Shown here: positions 63,064-64,000 of the stretch, piece by piece | Layout: each line of letters opens with the position of its first letter | How positions within the stretch are numbered: position 1 is the stretch's first letter | Assembly: GCF_018449695.1 (NCBI RefSeq) | Contig: NZ_JAAVUY010000003.1 | Coordinates: 124,001 to 188,000, forward strand | DNA from: Bradyrhizobium sp. dw_411 | GTDB lineage: Bacteria > Pseudomonadota > Alphaproteobacteria > Rhizobiales > Xanthobacteraceae | DNA: 64,000 bases | Reading direction: 5' to 3' | Position numbers and translations under genes: made by a program | The notes under the pieces: generated by a model | Seen by the model: the letters and a program-made list of their open reading frames with translations, nothing else | Told to the model about the DNA's origin: nothing | Database searches by the model: none

Positions 63064-63216
63064 TTAAGCCGCGCGCTGCTGACGCGTGGCGGCGAGGGGT
63101 TCCATTCCGCCAACGCGCTTGTCGGAGAAAGCCCACAACACGATCGCCGCGGCCAAAGCCGCGCAGGACAGAAAGCCCGCCGCGAAAGCAACAATTGCAA
63201 TTTGCAGAATGGTCAT
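63064..63216 (-). CDS. Small single-helix membrane protein
   Basis: 50 residues from ATG 63216, with GAGGCG seven bases upstream. The helix MTILQIAIVAFAAGFLSCAA continues to LAAAIVLWAFSD and is followed by a short basic tail (KRVGG to RQQRAA). It is predicted to lie in the inner membrane with the tail in the cytoplasm. A longer frame to 63411 has no support upstream. The function is unknown. Confidence 0.6.
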   Translation of the reverse strand: MTILQIAIVAFAAGFLSCAALAAAIVLWAFSDKRVGGMEPLAATRQQRAA

Positions 63217-63476
63217 TGGTCGCCTCGGCCTCACGGGCGGTTTTGCTGCCGCCTTTGGGCGAGGAAACACGGAATAAATTGACGAGGTAGTAAAAACCCC
63301 CGTCACGCCGGCGCATTTCTTCTTCGTCGTTAATTTACCGCCTACGCTCAATCGCCGTCGTGACCAAAATAACGCCGGCGAGAACGCGCCATTTATTGCG
63401 CAGATTTGCATAAAAAGCGGTATTTATCGGGCCAACCGCCTATAAGATGACACATCTTCTTGGCGGAGGGGATTGT

Positions 63477-63767
63477 GTGACCACTGCGTTTTATCTGTTT
63501 CTGGGTTGGCTGATATTTAACATCGTATTTGCAGCAGGCATGTATTTCCGGCCAACGCGTAGAGCATCGGTTGACTCACATGAAGGTCCGGAATCCGGCT
63601 TGAACGCGCGTCCTCGGCGGCCGGACACAGTTGAGCTTGTCCTTGACGACGATGCGCTGGCCGCGCGCGGTGCCGCAAGTCTGCGCAGGATAAACCCGTG
63701 GCCCTCGGCCTTGAGCCGGATCATCTTTTTCGGGTTCTGGCTCGGCGACCGCCGTCATTCGATTTGA
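63477..63767 (+). CDS. Hypothetical membrane-anchored protein
   Basis: 96 residues from GTG 63477, preceded by GGAGGGG at good spacing; ATG 63447 is an alternative without such a site. One N-terminal helix (FYLFLGWLIFNIVFAAGMYF) is followed by a polar region (RPTRRASVDSHEGPESG) and a C-terminal segment with a short hydrophobic stretch (SRIIFFGFWLG). It is not recognised as a known family. It converges on the last gene of the window, 13 bases apart. Confidence 0.55.
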   Translation: MTTAFYLFLGWLIFNIVFAAGMYFRPTRRASVDSHEGPESGLNARPRRPDTVELVLDDDALAARGAASLRRINPWPSALSRIIFFGFWLGDRRHSI

Positions 63768-63780
63768 CGGGCAGGTTGGA

Positions 63781-64000
63781 TTAGCCGCGCCGCGCCGACG
63801 TCAGGAAATTGCCGCGCCATGCGACCAGGGCAGTGGCGATGGCCGAGAAGGCAATCTTGCCGAGGAGCCAGATCAACGGCTGCGAAGGGACAGCGCAGAG
63901 CGATCCGATCAACAGCGCCGCCACACTCGCCGTCGCCACCAGCGACCATCGCGGAACCGCTCCAAATCGGAGGATCGGACCACTCGCAAACAGCATGACA
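63781..64000 (-). CDS. Small membrane protein, possibly incomplete at the window end
   Basis: 71 residues if ATG 63996 is the start; the frame is open to the window edge, so the protein may begin further upstream. Two hydrophobic segments (WSLVATASVAALLIGSLCAV and PLIWLLGKIAFSAIATALVA) and a basic end (RGNFLTSARRG) are visible. No family is recognised. Confidence 0.5.
   Translation of the reverse strand, partial: VMLFASGPILRFGAVPRWSLVATASVAALLIGSLCAVPSQPLIWLLGKIAFSAIATALVAWRGNFLTSARRG

Overview
The window is high-GC chromosomal DNA of an alphaproteobacterium, most likely Bradyrhizobium or a close Nitrobacteraceae relative. The evidence is a MucR/Ros-type regulator, a DUF2336/DUF5330/DUF1491/DUF1214-DUF1254 gene set typical of that group, an OpgC protein, a Ku protein, and several copies of interspersed repeats of the kind scattered through Bradyrhizobium genomes. 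No rRNA, tRNA, CRISPR array, insertion sequence or phage gene was recognised. This assignment is inferred from protein families, not from a search.

Layout. 1-4025: tail of a HerA-like ATPase, a GT87 membrane glycosyltransferase and an M20 dipeptidase. 4-8.7 kb: two TetR regulators with visible operator candidates, an aldo/keto reductase, a frameshifted short-chain dehydrogenase and a class II aldolase. 8.8-17.9 kb: a PMT-type glycosyltransferase, a MucR regulator, SufE, a membrane histidine kinase overlapping a peptidoglycan-binding protein, OpgC and DUF1491. 17.9-22.9 kb: a probable catabolic island (Na+/solute symporter, alpha/beta hydrolase, IclR regulator, FAD oxidoreductase) with a KdgR-like palindrome. 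23-29.6 kb: DUF2336 protein and an RND pump plus adaptor without an outer-membrane partner. 29.6-33.2 kb: a giant type I-secreted adhesin-like protein. 33.7-38.2 kb: a lipoprotein, a DUF1254/DUF1214 pair and a class A penicillin-binding protein. 38.6-45.9 kb: YcgN, a DHA2 exporter, Ku, a phosphatase and many very small genes, including an orphan Flp pilin and several single-helix membrane proteins.

46.3-62.6 kb is an exopolysaccharide locus: GalE makes UDP-galactose, a WcaJ-type phosphotransferase starts the lipid-linked unit, a Wzc/ExoP-type co-polymerase kinase controls chain length, an O-antigen-ligase-like protein is the candidate polymerase, and three membrane acyltransferases plus one hexapeptide acetyltransferase would decorate the polymer. 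The locus ends with a 1337-residue predicted secreted glycoside hydrolase carrying four 166-residue near-identical repeats. No flippase, export porin or ordinary glycosyltransferase is present, so the pathway must be completed elsewhere.

The most unusual items are the repeat-bearing secreted hydrolase, the AIDA/RTX chimeric secreted protein with an internal duplication, the acyltransferase-rich but incomplete polysaccharide locus, and the cluster of tiny genes around 41-44 kb.
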